From CAMBDS01 sp964355675 (GTDB lineage: Bacteria; Electryoneota; AABM5-125-24; Hatepunaeales; Hatepunaeaceae), in assembly GCA_964355675.1 (NCBI GenBank), contig CAYHEC010000020.1:4852-68851 (forward strand): a DNA stretch of 64,000 bases, read 5' to 3'. The position numbers and the translations under genes were made by a program. Under the pieces are notes generated by a model. That model saw only the letters and a list, made by a program, of their open reading frames with translations. It was not told where the DNA came from and searched no databases. Shown here piece by piece: positions 50,232-58,585 of this stretch. Every line of letters starts with the position of its first letter. Within the stretch, counting starts at the first letter, position 1.

Positions 50232-53159
50232 TTATTTCAGCAGTGCAACCTTCATCGTCCTGTTCCTTTGACCTGACTCAAGCTTGACCAGATATATCCC
50301 TCCCGGCAAACCATCAGCATTCCAGACGATCGAGTGCTCACCCTCGCGTAGGACGGGCATCCTGTCCTTCAACAAATCCGTAACAATCCGTCCATCCACT
50401 CCATAAATAGCCAATCGTAGGGACGCAAGGCCTTGCGTCCCTACACTGAATTTTATCGTCGTCGTTGAATTAAACGGATTCGGAAACGCTCCTTCCAAAT
50501 CAAATGATTGTGGAAGAGACCTGTCAAGGTGATCCACTGCATTCGGTTCGATAACTGTCATATATACCGGCAGGATGAAGTCGCCATTCTCACCATCGTT
50601 GGCAAAACGAATCTCGCCTTCGTATTCACCAAGATCAAAATTCCATTCTCCGTCGTCCGCAGTCGCCTTGAGAGTAAGCTGAACCACCACCTCCCCCCCG
50701 GGTTGAATTTCACCCCCATCCGGCGTAACACTCAACCATTCGGTGTTGGGATATAGCTGATAAACATCGAGGCGATCTCCACCCAAGTTATCTGGTCGGT
50801 TCAATACAGTCATCAACACCGAGCCTTGATATTTGTCGAAATTCCGACAAATGAAGGCACTCTGAAATCCTAAGCTTCCGGAATCATTTGCAAAAAAATG
50901 GATTTGTGAAGCATCTCCGTCAACGGAATTCATCTTGTGAAGCTGTGTAGGAAGGTCAGCCCCCGGTTTGTTGACGATATAGAGATCCGAACCGTCAGGA
51001 TCGTTGTCAAGCCAACCGAGACCGTAAATTCTGAGTCCCTGTCGGTCAAGCATCCGCCCAAGGTCGTTTCCTCTTCGGTCGTAGCCATGGATATCGGTAG
51101 TCGTTCCACTCAGCCAAATGATTCCATTGGCACGATCAAACGCCACATATTGGCTCGGATTAAGAGGATCAGCCCAACTATCCACAACCGCCCCATCCCT
51201 GCTTAGACAGTAGATCGTATCTTCGCCTGCGGCCCAAATATATTCCCCGTCCCAATCCATATCCTTGTAACCATAACGGCTCGACCCGTGTTGCAGAAAG
51301 TTACCCACCATTGCTCCATCACGATTGAGGATATAAACAGTGTTCTCACCTTCGCCATTAGCTCCCGATACATAATACCGTTCACCGTCGAACACGACGC
51401 CTTCGATCCTCGGATCGCCTGTGATCTGGGAAATTGGAATTGAATCTCGTATGCTGAATGACTCAAGCCCCGCCCCCCATCCACGAGTTCGCGATTCTGC
51501 CTCCCACGTCAATACTCCGTTCCCATCGTTAAGAATAGACAACTGAAGTTCCCTGAAACCTCCGGAGTCAACATCGACAACGAGGCTATCGATTGACGGG
51601 ATAAAGTTTGCCTGATCGAGGCGGATTTCTATCCAGATTGAGTCCAGCGGCGCTAAATCAGCGACAAAACTGCTTCGGCTGTGTCGTGGTGCAGTGACCC
51701 AAAATTCAAAATGGACGGTATCCCGAAAAACCTGATACAGCCACCCGCCCCAGACGCCGTCTTCATTCGATTCCATGATAATATTCGACGGAATATCATT
51801 AATCAGCACATCTACCGCCACAAGTTCCGCTCCGGCAACCGGTTGATTGGTTCTCGCGTCAAGCACTACTCCACCGATGAATCCACCTCCATGGATGAAC
51901 AGATAAGCCCCAATATCGGCTCTCGACCAATCCGAATCAGCCTCAGATTCCGGGTCGCCCGCGTCGATACAAGGGGAGTTTTCGGTAAGATGGTAGTCGC
52001 CATTGTCAGGGTCAACGAATAAGGGATCGGAATCGATGTTATTCTCACCCCAAACCACATCATCGCCTTCGCCCCCAAATCCATCTCGACCATTTTCAAC
52101 ATTGCAATAATCGACCGAGACTTGTTCATCTTCGTTCGTGACGATAACTGGGCGGTTGTTTGATCGGAATATCGAATTGCGGATGGTCAATTCGCAGTAG
52201 TCAAAAGAACCTGACGGTAGTTGTTCGCCTTGATTATTAACCACCGTCAAATTCGATAGTTCTCCCGTGCAGTATCTCAACAAAAAGGCGCCGCCTGTAG
52301 TAGCGGAGTTGTCACATATCGAGACATGGTCGAATAAGACAACGGTGCCTCCGTCACCGACAGCTATGCCGCCACCAATCTCATAACCATCGTTAACAGA
52401 ATTGTGGTGAATACTGCTATTTCGAATAGTTATTGAGTCTGACTGTGTTGCATATATGCCTCCACCGCGTGAGCTGATATTCTCTGAAATCTCTGTTTCG
52501 AAAATGTCGATGCCAGCGCTATAAAGCCAGATCGCTCCACCGCCCATGTCTCCAGTTCCGGAGTTGTTATTGAATTTGGAGTTACGAATTACAGGATAAG
52601 CGCCAAAAACCGCACTTAACCCTCCACCGCCATAACCGCCGGCTCCGTTGTTATCGATAAGACACCCTTCTATAAGCGGCCGGGAATCGTTTGAGCAATG
52701 TATCCCGCCACCCCCACTGTTAGCCCAGTTACTCGTTATATGAAGGTCTATCAGGCTCGGTCGAGTGTTGCGTTGACAATCGATGCCGCCTCCATAACTT
52801 TGGACGCCATTCCGGATGAGGAACCCGCGAAGAATAGACTCCTCAGTTTCGGAATTTTCGAAAACAACGCCCGGACCGTTTCTGCCGGCGTCGATAATCG
52901 TCGAGTCGATATAAGCCCGATCATTGGTGATCAGTATAAGGCTGGCAACAAGTAACGCATGTCCATTAAAATTAATGTTTTCACTATAAATACCGGGCTG
53001 TACCAGCACGGTATCGCCGTCACTGGATACGTCGATTGCGGCTTGGATGGTCTGGCGTTGATTTGGCACGTTGATGATTCGTGCTTCGGCGTCATGGAAG
53101 GTAGGAAATAGTGAGGCTGTCGCGGAGAGAGTTATGATTGCTAAAGAAGCCGTACGCAT
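50232..53159 (-). CDS. Secreted beta-helix protein with T9SS sorting domain and palindrome insert
   Basis: 975 residues, AAGGAGTT before ATG 53159. Signal peptide ends near EARI. Residues 28-380 are a right-handed parallel beta-helix (QTIQAAIDVSSDGDTVLVQPG start, then repeats such as SYGGGIDCQ, SGGGGIHCS, GYGGGGLSA and RGGGIYAT), the pectate-lyase/PbH1-type fold. Residues 430-520 are a carboxypeptidase-regulatory-like domain, 530-830 a propeller-like region, and the rest a type A sorting domain (FPNPFNSTTTIKF to MKVALLK). Inside the sorting domain, 50417-50444 is a perfect 28-nt palindrome encoding VGTQGLASL in frame; a second near-palindrome (50351-50367) encodes part of DRMPVLREG. Paralogous to the 60020 protein. 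Confidence 0.86.
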   Translation of the reverse strand: MRTASLAIITLSATASLFPTFHDAEARIINVPNQRQTIQAAIDVSSDGDTVLVQPGIYSENINFNGHALLVASLILITNDRAYIDSTIIDAGRNGPGVVFENSETEESILRGFLIRNGVQSYGGGIDCQRNTRPSLIDLHITSNWANSGGGGIHCSNDSRPLIEGCLIDNNGAGGYGGGGLSAVFGAYPVIRNSKFNNNSGTGDMGGGAIWLYSAGIDIFETEISENISSRGGGIYATQSDSITIRNSSIHHNSVNDGYEIGGGIAVGDGGTVVLFDHVSICDNSATTGGAFLLRYCTGELSNLTVVNNQGEQLPSGSFDYCELTIRNSIFRSNNRPVIVTNEDEQVSVDYCNVENGRDGFGGEGDDVVWGENNIDSDPLFVDPDNGDYHLTENSPCIDAGDPESEADSDWSRADIGAYLFIHGGGFIGGVVLDARTNQPVAGAELVAVDVLINDIPSNIIMESNEDGVWGGWLYQVFRDTVHFEFWVTAPRHSRSSFVADLAPLDSIWIEIRLDQANFIPSIDSLVVDVDSGGFRELQLSILNDGNGVLTWEAESRTRGWGAGLESFSIRDSIPISQITGDPRIEGVVFDGERYYVSGANGEGENTVYILNRDGAMVGNFLQHGSSRYGYKDMDWDGEYIWAAGEDTIYCLSRDGAVVDSWADPLNPSQYVAFDRANGIIWLSGTTTDIHGYDRRGNDLGRMLDRQGLRIYGLGWLDNDPDGSDLYIVNKPGADLPTQLHKMNSVDGDASQIHFFANDSGSLGFQSAFICRNFDKYQGSVLMTVLNRPDNLGGDRLDVYQLYPNTEWLSVTPDGGEIQPGGEVVVQLTLKATADDGEWNFDLGEYEGEIRFANDGENGDFILPVYMTVIEPNAVDHLDRSLPQSFDLEGAFPNPFNSTTTIKFSVGTQGLASLRLAIYGVDGRIVTDLLKDRMPVLREGEHSIVWNADGLPGGIYLVKLESGQRNRTMKVALLK

Positions 53160-53296
53160 GATTAAACTCCTTGTCCAATTTGCCGCATTTGATCGCGGCT
53201 GGCTGATATCTGATGAATCAATATACTACTAAGACAACAAGATTCCAAATTATTTTCACTTTCGTCTCTTCGTCCCTTCGTGTCTATGAATCTCCT

Positions 53297-54706
53297 TCAT
53301 ACCTTCAGCGCCAACTGCCTTTTTCCGAGCGTCTTGTAGAACTTCTCCATCGTCGCCTTCTCAGCTTCGTAGCCTTTCCTCCCCATCAGCGCATAGGTCG
53401 CCTTCTTACCAGCTTCCACTCCCGGTTGATCGAGAGGGTTAACGCGATAGAAGCCTCCACCGTAGAGCGTCGCCGCTTCAAGCAGATACATCAGCGCGCC
53501 AATATGTGGAGCGTCGATGGCATCAAGCTCCAGCGACATCACCGGTTTCCCTGACGAAGCCAGTGCATAAGCCGTTGCACTCCGCTCGGCATTGAGCAGT
53601 TGATCGAGATTCACGCCCTGAAGATAAGTCATCTCCGGAGCCTCTGAACCGATGTTTGGCAGAGTGATATTTGTCTGAAAGTTCTTCGTTCCGAGAAAAA
53701 TGAACGCCTTATCCGGCGGTCCTTCGACATAAAGCTGTACCTGTGAGTGCTGGTCTGTAGCGCCAATAGCCTTAACTGGAGTGGGTCCGGTGAAAATCTC
53801 TCTCCCGTCGATTGCTAACCGTTTGCCGAGGCTTTCCGCCCAAAGTTGCCGGAACCAGTCAGCAACCGGATAGAGGCGGTTAGAGTAGGCGAACATTACG
53901 TGGATCGGACGACTCTTGACGGCTTGGGCCAGATAGAGCAGTCCGGCAAACATCGCGGCAGGATTCTCTTCAAGTTCAGGAGAAAAACACGACTCTTTGA
54001 TAGCTCTTGCACCTGCGCACAATGCCTTGATGTTGATCCCGGTTAAAGCCGCGGGAAGCAATCCCACTGGCGTCAACAAGCAGAACCTCCCCCCAACTCC
54101 CGAAGGAATCGAGAAAGTTTTAATACCCTCTTCGATGGCAAATTTCCTCAGCAGGCCCTGCTCAGGATCAGTAGTGAGTACGAGGTGGTCGCGCCAGTAC
54201 TTCCCAATTTTTTTTCGTAACAGGTCAACTACAATTAAAAATTGTGCTACAGTTTCGGCAGTGCCGCCCGACTTGGAGACCACATTGTAGAGAGATTCAG
54301 TCGGATCAGTCACATCCAACACCGAGTTAATATAATCGGGATCGATGTTATCCGGACAAAAGAAACGCAAACCCGGCCGTTTGTGGTCAGGTAGGAGATT
54401 ATGTTGAAGATGGTTCAAACTGGAGTGCAGGGCAATCGGACCAAGCGCCGAGCCGCCGATTCCCATTAGTACAAGATTGCGGAAGCGGTTCTTCGCGAGA
54501 AGTGCGAACGCTTCGACTTCCTCTATGACCGAGTTATCGAAGGGTAGATCGTAAAAGGGCAGATTTCCGGAAGCATGTCGAAGCGAGAGATCAGCACGAG
54601 TTGATCGGAAAATGTAACGTATCGCATCGATATCGCTCTGCGACAATCCACCACCGCTTCCAATCGCGCTTTCAAGCATTGTAACGTAATCGAAATAGAT
54701 ACTCAT
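53297..54706 (-). CDS. pgi: Glucose-6-phosphate isomerase
   Basis: 469 residues, ATG 54706. SIS-fold sugar isomerase: VLMGIGGSALGPIAL, VVSKSGGTAETVAQF, GVGGRFCLLTPVGLLPAAL, QLWAESLGKR, GATDQHSQVQLYVEGP and the C-terminal catalytic-Lys region. Interconverts glucose-6-phosphate and fructose-6-phosphate. Length is at the short end (E. coli 549), like the Thermotoga and Bacillus enzymes. Follows the PLP-enzyme gene by 32 bases across a heptanucleotide tandem tract. Confidence 0.95.
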   Translation of the reverse strand: MSIYFDYVTMLESAIGSGGGLSQSDIDAIRYIFRSTRADLSLRHASGNLPFYDLPFDNSVIEEVEAFALLAKNRFRNLVLMGIGGSALGPIALHSSLNHLQHNLLPDHKRPGLRFFCPDNIDPDYINSVLDVTDPTESLYNVVSKSGGTAETVAQFLIVVDLLRKKIGKYWRDHLVLTTDPEQGLLRKFAIEEGIKTFSIPSGVGGRFCLLTPVGLLPAALTGINIKALCAGARAIKESCFSPELEENPAAMFAGLLYLAQAVKSRPIHVMFAYSNRLYPVADWFRQLWAESLGKRLAIDGREIFTGPTPVKAIGATDQHSQVQLYVEGPPDKAFIFLGTKNFQTNITLPNIGSEAPEMTYLQGVNLDQLLNAERSATAYALASSGKPVMSLELDAIDAPHIGALMYLLEAATLYGGGFYRVNPLDQPGVEAGKKATYALMGRKGYEAEKATMEKFYKTLGKRQLALKV

Positions 54707-54719
54707 AACGACCTTAATT

Positions 54720-54743
54720 TTTAATTATTAATTATTAATTATT
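54720..54743. repeat. Heptanucleotide tandem tract (TTAATTA)n
   Basis: About three copies of a 7-base AT unit span the gap before pgi and include the stop codon of the upstream gene. The same unit recurs at 63393-63427 in the same position relative to genes. Confidence 0.8.
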
Positions 54744-55731
54744 TCCACCCTAACGTTTTCTGCAAACCATCCTTGAACGGAAAAAGCCCAAACACTCCCC
54801 CGGTATGCCAGAACACAGTCAGTCCAGGAAATCGTTCCGCCTGAATTTCTGATTTCACGCACCATGCCGCCTTACCGGTATAAACTGGATCAACCAGTAC
54901 CCCCTCCATACTTGCCACCTCAACAATGGTCTCGAAGACAGGTTCATGCGCTTTGGCATATCCGGGTCCGATGTACCCATCAAGCACTTGAATCCGAGAG
55001 GTATCAGTTGGAATATCATAGCCGCATCGTGCATTCATCCCTTCGACGATAACAGAAACGCGGCGCGCAGTCTCTTCCGGAGTGTAGCAAATCGCCGCCG
55101 AGATGACTTCGACATCCCATTTCAGCAACTCTTTACCTGCATAGAGTCCCGCATGAGTTCCTCCCGAACCTGTAGCGATGACGATACGCCGCGGAACGAC
55201 GCCTTTCGCGTCACACTGACTTTTCAATTCATTTAACGCATCGACGTACCCCTGTGCTCCAACGGGATCTGAACCGCCTTCGGAGATCAAGTATGGCTTT
55301 CCACCTCGAGATGTCACTTCATTAGCAAGTCCTTGCAACAGCTCCGGTAAATTGGCCGAATACTCCTGTTTGGAAACAAACCGAACGTCAGCCCCCGCAA
55401 GACGATCGAGAAGTAAGTTTCCATCAAGATCTTCCGGCTTCTCACCACGCAGAAGAAGGATACACTTGTAACCAAGCCTGGCGGCGGCAAGTGAAGTTGC
55501 CCGGCAATGGTTGGATTGAACTCCACCGCAGGTGATGAGCGTGTCCGCGCCGATGCTCTCCGCATCAGCAATCAAATGCTCCAGTTTGCGAACCTTGTTA
55601 CCGGTCATACCAGACCCGGTCAGGTCATCGCGTTTTATCCAGATATCTCCTCCCCACCGCTCCGATAAACGTTCCAATTTGTAAAACGGCGTCGGTAAGT
55701 GGGCGAGATTTAGCGTCTCAAAAAGTTTGAC
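54739..55731 (-). CDS. D-cysteine desulfhydrase / ACC deaminase-family PLP enzyme
   Basis: About 331 residues. Fold-type II PLP enzyme: IWIKRDDLTGSGMTGNKVRKLE (split: IWIKRDDLTGSGMTGNK and VRKLE), with the PLP Lys in NKVRK, then ITCGGVQSNHCRATSLAAA, ISEGGSDPVGAQGY, IATGSGGTHAGL and the C-terminal WHTGGVFGLF. Substrates in the family are D-cysteine, ACC or related amino acids. The first canonical start, TTG 55677, would drop the conserved LAHLPTPFYKL segment, which is encoded upstream with no ATG/GTG/TTG. A strong GGAGG (55741-55737) lies five bases before GTC 55731, chosen as a probable non-canonical start. Confidence 0.85.
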   Translation of the reverse strand, partial: VKLFETLNLAHLPTPFYKLERLSERWGGDIWIKRDDLTGSGMTGNKVRKLEHLIADAESIGADTLITCGGVQSNHCRATSLAAARLGYKCILLLRGEKPEDLDGNLLLDRLAGADVRFVSKQEYSANLPELLQGLANEVTSRGGKPYLISEGGSDPVGAQGYVDALNELKSQCDAKGVVPRRIVIATGSGGTHAGLYAGKELLKWDVEVISAAICYTPEETARRVSVIVEGMNARCGYDIPTDTSRIQVLDGYIGPGYAKAHEPVFETIVEVASMEGVLVDPVYTGKAAWCVKSEIQAERFPGLTVFWHTGGVFGLFPFKDGLQKTLGWK

Positions 55732-55854
55732 TACAGCCTCCAGAATAGGGGAACAATCGCAGGTGTGACAGCATCCTGCCCGTCAATTTACCTATTGTCC
55801 AGCCATAATATACTTCCGAAGCATAACATTAGGCAACTACGATTCGGGCTTGGC

Positions 55855-55884
55855 TTGACTTCTTATATAACCATTGCATATATT
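55855..55884 (+). promoter_or_regulatory. Sigma-70-type promoter upstream of pdxS
   Basis: TTGACT (55855-55860), 18-base spacer, TATATT (55879-55884). The leader to pdxS would be about 210 bases. The remaining 55745-56102 sequence shows an A9 run but no gene and no palindromic element. Confidence 0.6.
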
Positions 55885-56102
55885 ATAACTGAACAGCAAC
55901 TAAAGAGCCCCCTCGCCTCCTCGAAAAAAAAACCGCTAAGGAAACGATCACTGAAATTTGCCAGGTCAAAACAACCTCAATTTGAACAGAATCGCCATAC
56001 TTTCTCCAAAGACATTCTTTTTTGTAACCGATTGGCGACTGACTTCGTTAAATTATCTTTGATGCACAAACAGTCAACAGAGATTACAACGGAGTCAGTT
56101 TC

Positions 56103-57014
56103 ATGAAAGAAAGACCGCTTCCCGCTCCCCTTCCCGGAAAGGACGGATTCCTTCTTAAAGTAGGCCTCGCCGAAATGCTCAAAGGCGGTGTCATTATGGA
56201 CGTTACTAACGCAGATCAAGCAAGAATCGCCGAAGATGCTGGAGCATGCGCCGTGATGGCGCTGGAGCGAGTTCCTGCCGATATTAGAAGAGAGGGCGGC
56301 GTCGCCCGCATGGCCGCAATCAAGGTCATGGAAGAGATCATGAAGGTCGTCACTATCCCGGTGATGGCAAAAGCCCGTATAGGCCATTTCGTCGAGGCGG
56401 AAGTCCTTCAAGCCCTCGGCGTCGATTATATAGACGAGTCCGAAGTTCTTACTCCCGCCGACGAAACCAACCATATATGGAAACATGACTTCCGGGTTCC
56501 GTTCGTCTGCGGCGCGACATGCATCGACGAGGCTCTCCGCCGCATCGGCGAAGGAGCGGCAATGATCCGCACCAAAGGCGAAGCTGGCACTGGCAACATC
56601 GTCGAAGCCGTCCGTCATATGCGCAAGGTCACAGGCGACATCCGCAGATTGACTACATTAAGAGAAGAAGAGCTGATGTCGGAAGCCAAGCGGCTAGGCG
56701 CACCGTTCGATCTTGTCAAACTGGTCGCCCAGACCGGTAAGCTTCCCGTCCCCAACTTCGCCGCTGGAGGCATCGCCACTCCGGCCGACGCCGCACTGAT
56801 GATGAAGCTTGGCGCTGAGGCGGTCTTCGTCGGATCGGGAATTTTCAAGTCGGCTGACCCGGCAAACCGTGCTCACGCGATTGTCCGCGCCACCACTCAC
56901 TTCGACGACCCGGACGAGGTTCTTGCCGCGAGCCGTGACCTCGGCGAACCGATGCGGGGACTCGAAATCAGCCAGATACCGGAAGGGGAGTTGCTACAAG
57001 TAAGAGGGTGGTAG
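56103..57014 (+). CDS. pdxS: Pyridoxal 5'-phosphate synthase subunit PdxS
   Basis: 303 residues, ACGGAG before ATG 56103. TIM barrel with GGVIMDVTNADQARIAEDAG (Asp33), MAKARIGHFVEAE (Schiff-base Lys90), IDESEVLTPAD, IRTKGEAGTGNIVEAV (second Lys) and FAAGGIATPADAALMM. Builds PLP from ribose-5-phosphate, glyceraldehyde-3-phosphate and ammonia delivered by PdxT. pdxT lies 862 bases downstream rather than adjacent, after two unknown genes. Confidence 0.97.
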   Translation: MKERPLPAPLPGKDGFLLKVGLAEMLKGGVIMDVTNADQARIAEDAGACAVMALERVPADIRREGGVARMAAIKVMEEIMKVVTIPVMAKARIGHFVEAEVLQALGVDYIDESEVLTPADETNHIWKHDFRVPFVCGATCIDEALRRIGEGAAMIRTKGEAGTGNIVEAVRHMRKVTGDIRRLTTLREEELMSEAKRLGAPFDLVKLVAQTGKLPVPNFAAGGIATPADAALMMKLGAEAVFVGSGIFKSADPANRAHAIVRATTHFDDPDEVLAASRDLGEPMRGLEISQIPEGELLQVRGW

Positions 57015-57034
57015 CAAACAAGGATGGATAACCG

Positions 57035-57514
57035 CTGACAATCACAGACATAGCAAATTGGGCTTCAATAGGAGGAGGGGTGTTTACACTTGCGACTTTC
57101 GCGTTTACCCTCTTTATCCGATCAAAGGTTGCTGAACTCAAGGAGAGCGTTTTCTGGGAGCGAAGTGTCCCGCCACGCATCGAAGAGCTCGAACACCATT
57201 GCAAAGCCGCCATCAATGTCAGACCAGAACTGGAAAAACGTTCTGGGGCGCAAGAAGAATTCAAACACCACATGCTGGAAGCTGGAAAAATTTTGGAGTC
57301 TTTAATCCCAAAATTTGAAGGCTCTGATAAGCGCACCTTGAGCCATGCTTCAAAGCGAGTTAATTCGACTATTTGGGAATTTCGACTTCTCGGATTATCC
57401 CGCTCTCGAAAAATTACAAAAGATACAGCTTACGATTGTTGGCTTGAGGTTAACGGATCCATATCTATTATTAGACGCAAATTCCATGATCGAAAGGAAG
57501 AACCAAAATCATGA
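57035..57514 (+). CDS. Membrane-anchored small protein of a two-gene cassette
   Basis: About 159 residues if started at CTG 57035; GTG 57080 follows an AGGAGGAGG run but would cut into the membrane segment (IANWASIGGGVFTLATFAFT). A stop codon lies two codons before the CTG. One N-terminal helix (about 5-27) and then a cytoplasmic helical/coiled domain (KVAELKESVFWER, RIEELEHHCKAAINVRPELEK). No family recognised; small membrane-tethered helical proteins with the ANWASIGG start occur in defence-type or mobile cassettes in other genomes (recollection, unverified). Its stop overlaps the next gene by four bases. Confidence 0.6.
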   Translation: MTITDIANWASIGGGVFTLATFAFTLFIRSKVAELKESVFWERSVPPRIEELEHHCKAAINVRPELEKRSGAQEEFKHHMLEAGKILESLIPKFEGSDKRTLSHASKRVNSTIWEFRLLGLSRSRKITKDTAYDCWLEVNGSISIIRRKFHDRKEEPKS

Positions 57515-57861
57515 CCGAGAATCGATTCATAAGGGCCGTTGCCGAACTTGCCCGAAAGACGCAGGATGAAGAAATCAGGTGGAATTTGATTTCAGAAGAT
57601 GAGAAAATCACCTTAGGCTTTTTCGGTAAAGTCGTTAATATCTATAAATGCAGACAAGGTGACAAGTTGCTTCGCCTCTACCAAACAGATTCGGGAACTT
57701 CTTACCCTGAAGATGATTTGGTTCTCGAGTACTGTGATCTTGATAACAGGACCCTCTTTACATTCCCGCACGTAGGACCTCTAACTGCTCTTTGGGACGC
57801 CGTCCAACGGCAAACATCGGGTATCGAAGAGTTTTTGGACAGCCTTGTCGCTCATGCTTAA
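57511..57861 (+). CDS. Soluble small protein of the two-gene cassette
   Basis: 116 residues, ATG 57511 overlapping the previous stop (ATGA). Alpha/beta composition: a helical start (FIRAVAELARKTQ), then strands FGKVVNIYKCRQGDKLLRLYQ and LVLEYCDLDNRTLFTFPHVG, and a C-terminal helix (PLTALWDAVQRQTSGIEEFLD). Without cysteine clusters, HTH or nuclease signatures. Unknown function. Its translational coupling to a membrane-anchored partner and insertion between pdxS and pdxT suggest a transferred functional pair. Confidence 0.7.
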   Translation: MTENRFIRAVAELARKTQDEEIRWNLISEDEKITLGFFGKVVNIYKCRQGDKLLRLYQTDSGTSYPEDDLVLEYCDLDNRTLFTFPHVGPLTALWDAVQRQTSGIEEFLDSLVAHA

Positions 57862-57876
57862 GAATCAGTTGAAAGC

Positions 57877-58449
57877 TTGACCATCGGCGTCCTTGCTGTG
57901 CAAGGCTCCTACGCCCTGCATGTCAAGTCTCTTCTTGCCTGTGGGGTTGAGCCTGTTCTTGTCAAACGCGCAAGTCAGTTGGAAGGTCTTAGCGGGATCA
58001 TCCTCCCCGGTGGCGAGTCAACCACCTTCCATATCGTCATGTCGGAAGACGATTTGCTCGAAAGACTAAAAGCCGCGATTGGGAGCGGATTACCGACTTG
58101 GGGAACCTGCGCCGGGGCAATAATGTTAGGACGTGGGATCGGCATCCCTGAACGCTGGAATCTAATCGGCGTTGAAGCTACCCGCAATGCTTTCGGCAGA
58201 CAAGTCGATTCGTTCATTGCGCCCTTGGAAATAGCAGGCCTCGACACCCCCTTCGACGGTGTTTTTATCCGTGCGCCGCGTTTCAAGGTCATCGACCCTG
58301 CGGTCGATGTACTAAGTTCTTACTCCGGGGAACCGGTAATGGCGGCTGAGCGTAATATTCTCGTAACCTCCTTTCATCCGGAGCTTACCGAGGACCTGCG
58401 AGTTCATCAGCTTTTTCTGAAGAATTTCTGCAAAAGGAACCTCATATAA
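57877..58449 (+). CDS. pdxT: Pyridoxal 5'-phosphate synthase glutaminase subunit PdxT
   Basis: 190 residues, TTG 57877, 15 bases after the preceding gene. Class I glutamine amidotransferase: IGVLAVQG start, LPGGEST, nucleophile Cys78 in WGTCAGAI, GRQVDSF, IRAPRF, and the SFHPEL His-Glu pair. Supplies ammonia to PdxS. It still lies in the pdxS transcription direction with no terminator before it, so pdxS, the two unknown genes and pdxT probably form one transcript. Confidence 0.96.
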   Translation: MTIGVLAVQGSYALHVKSLLACGVEPVLVKRASQLEGLSGIILPGGESTTFHIVMSEDDLLERLKAAIGSGLPTWGTCAGAIMLGRGIGIPERWNLIGVEATRNAFGRQVDSFIAPLEIAGLDTPFDGVFIRAPRFKVIDPAVDVLSSYSGEPVMAAERNILVTSFHPELTEDLRVHQLFLKNFCKRNLI

Positions 58450-58508
58450 TGAGGATAGATTCTCAAAATACAACTCTACCGCTTTATTGCGGTATCTCCT
58501 AAATACGA

Positions 58509-58547
58509 GGGGGGCAAATACGCGATCCAGCGTCGGCCCCCCTTTTT
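58509..58547 (+). terminator. Intrinsic terminator after pdxT
   Basis: GGGGGGC (58509-58515) pairs with GCCCCCC (58536-58542), followed by TTTTT. Confidence 0.85.
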
Positions 58548-58585
58548 ATTTAAATTTTCCGTTAACTAACCATTGGGAGGACAGC

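Noticed and set aside
55977..56618. 213-codon minus-strand ORF opposite the pdxS start
   Set aside because: Overlaps highly conserved pdxS codons; composition follows the sense gene.
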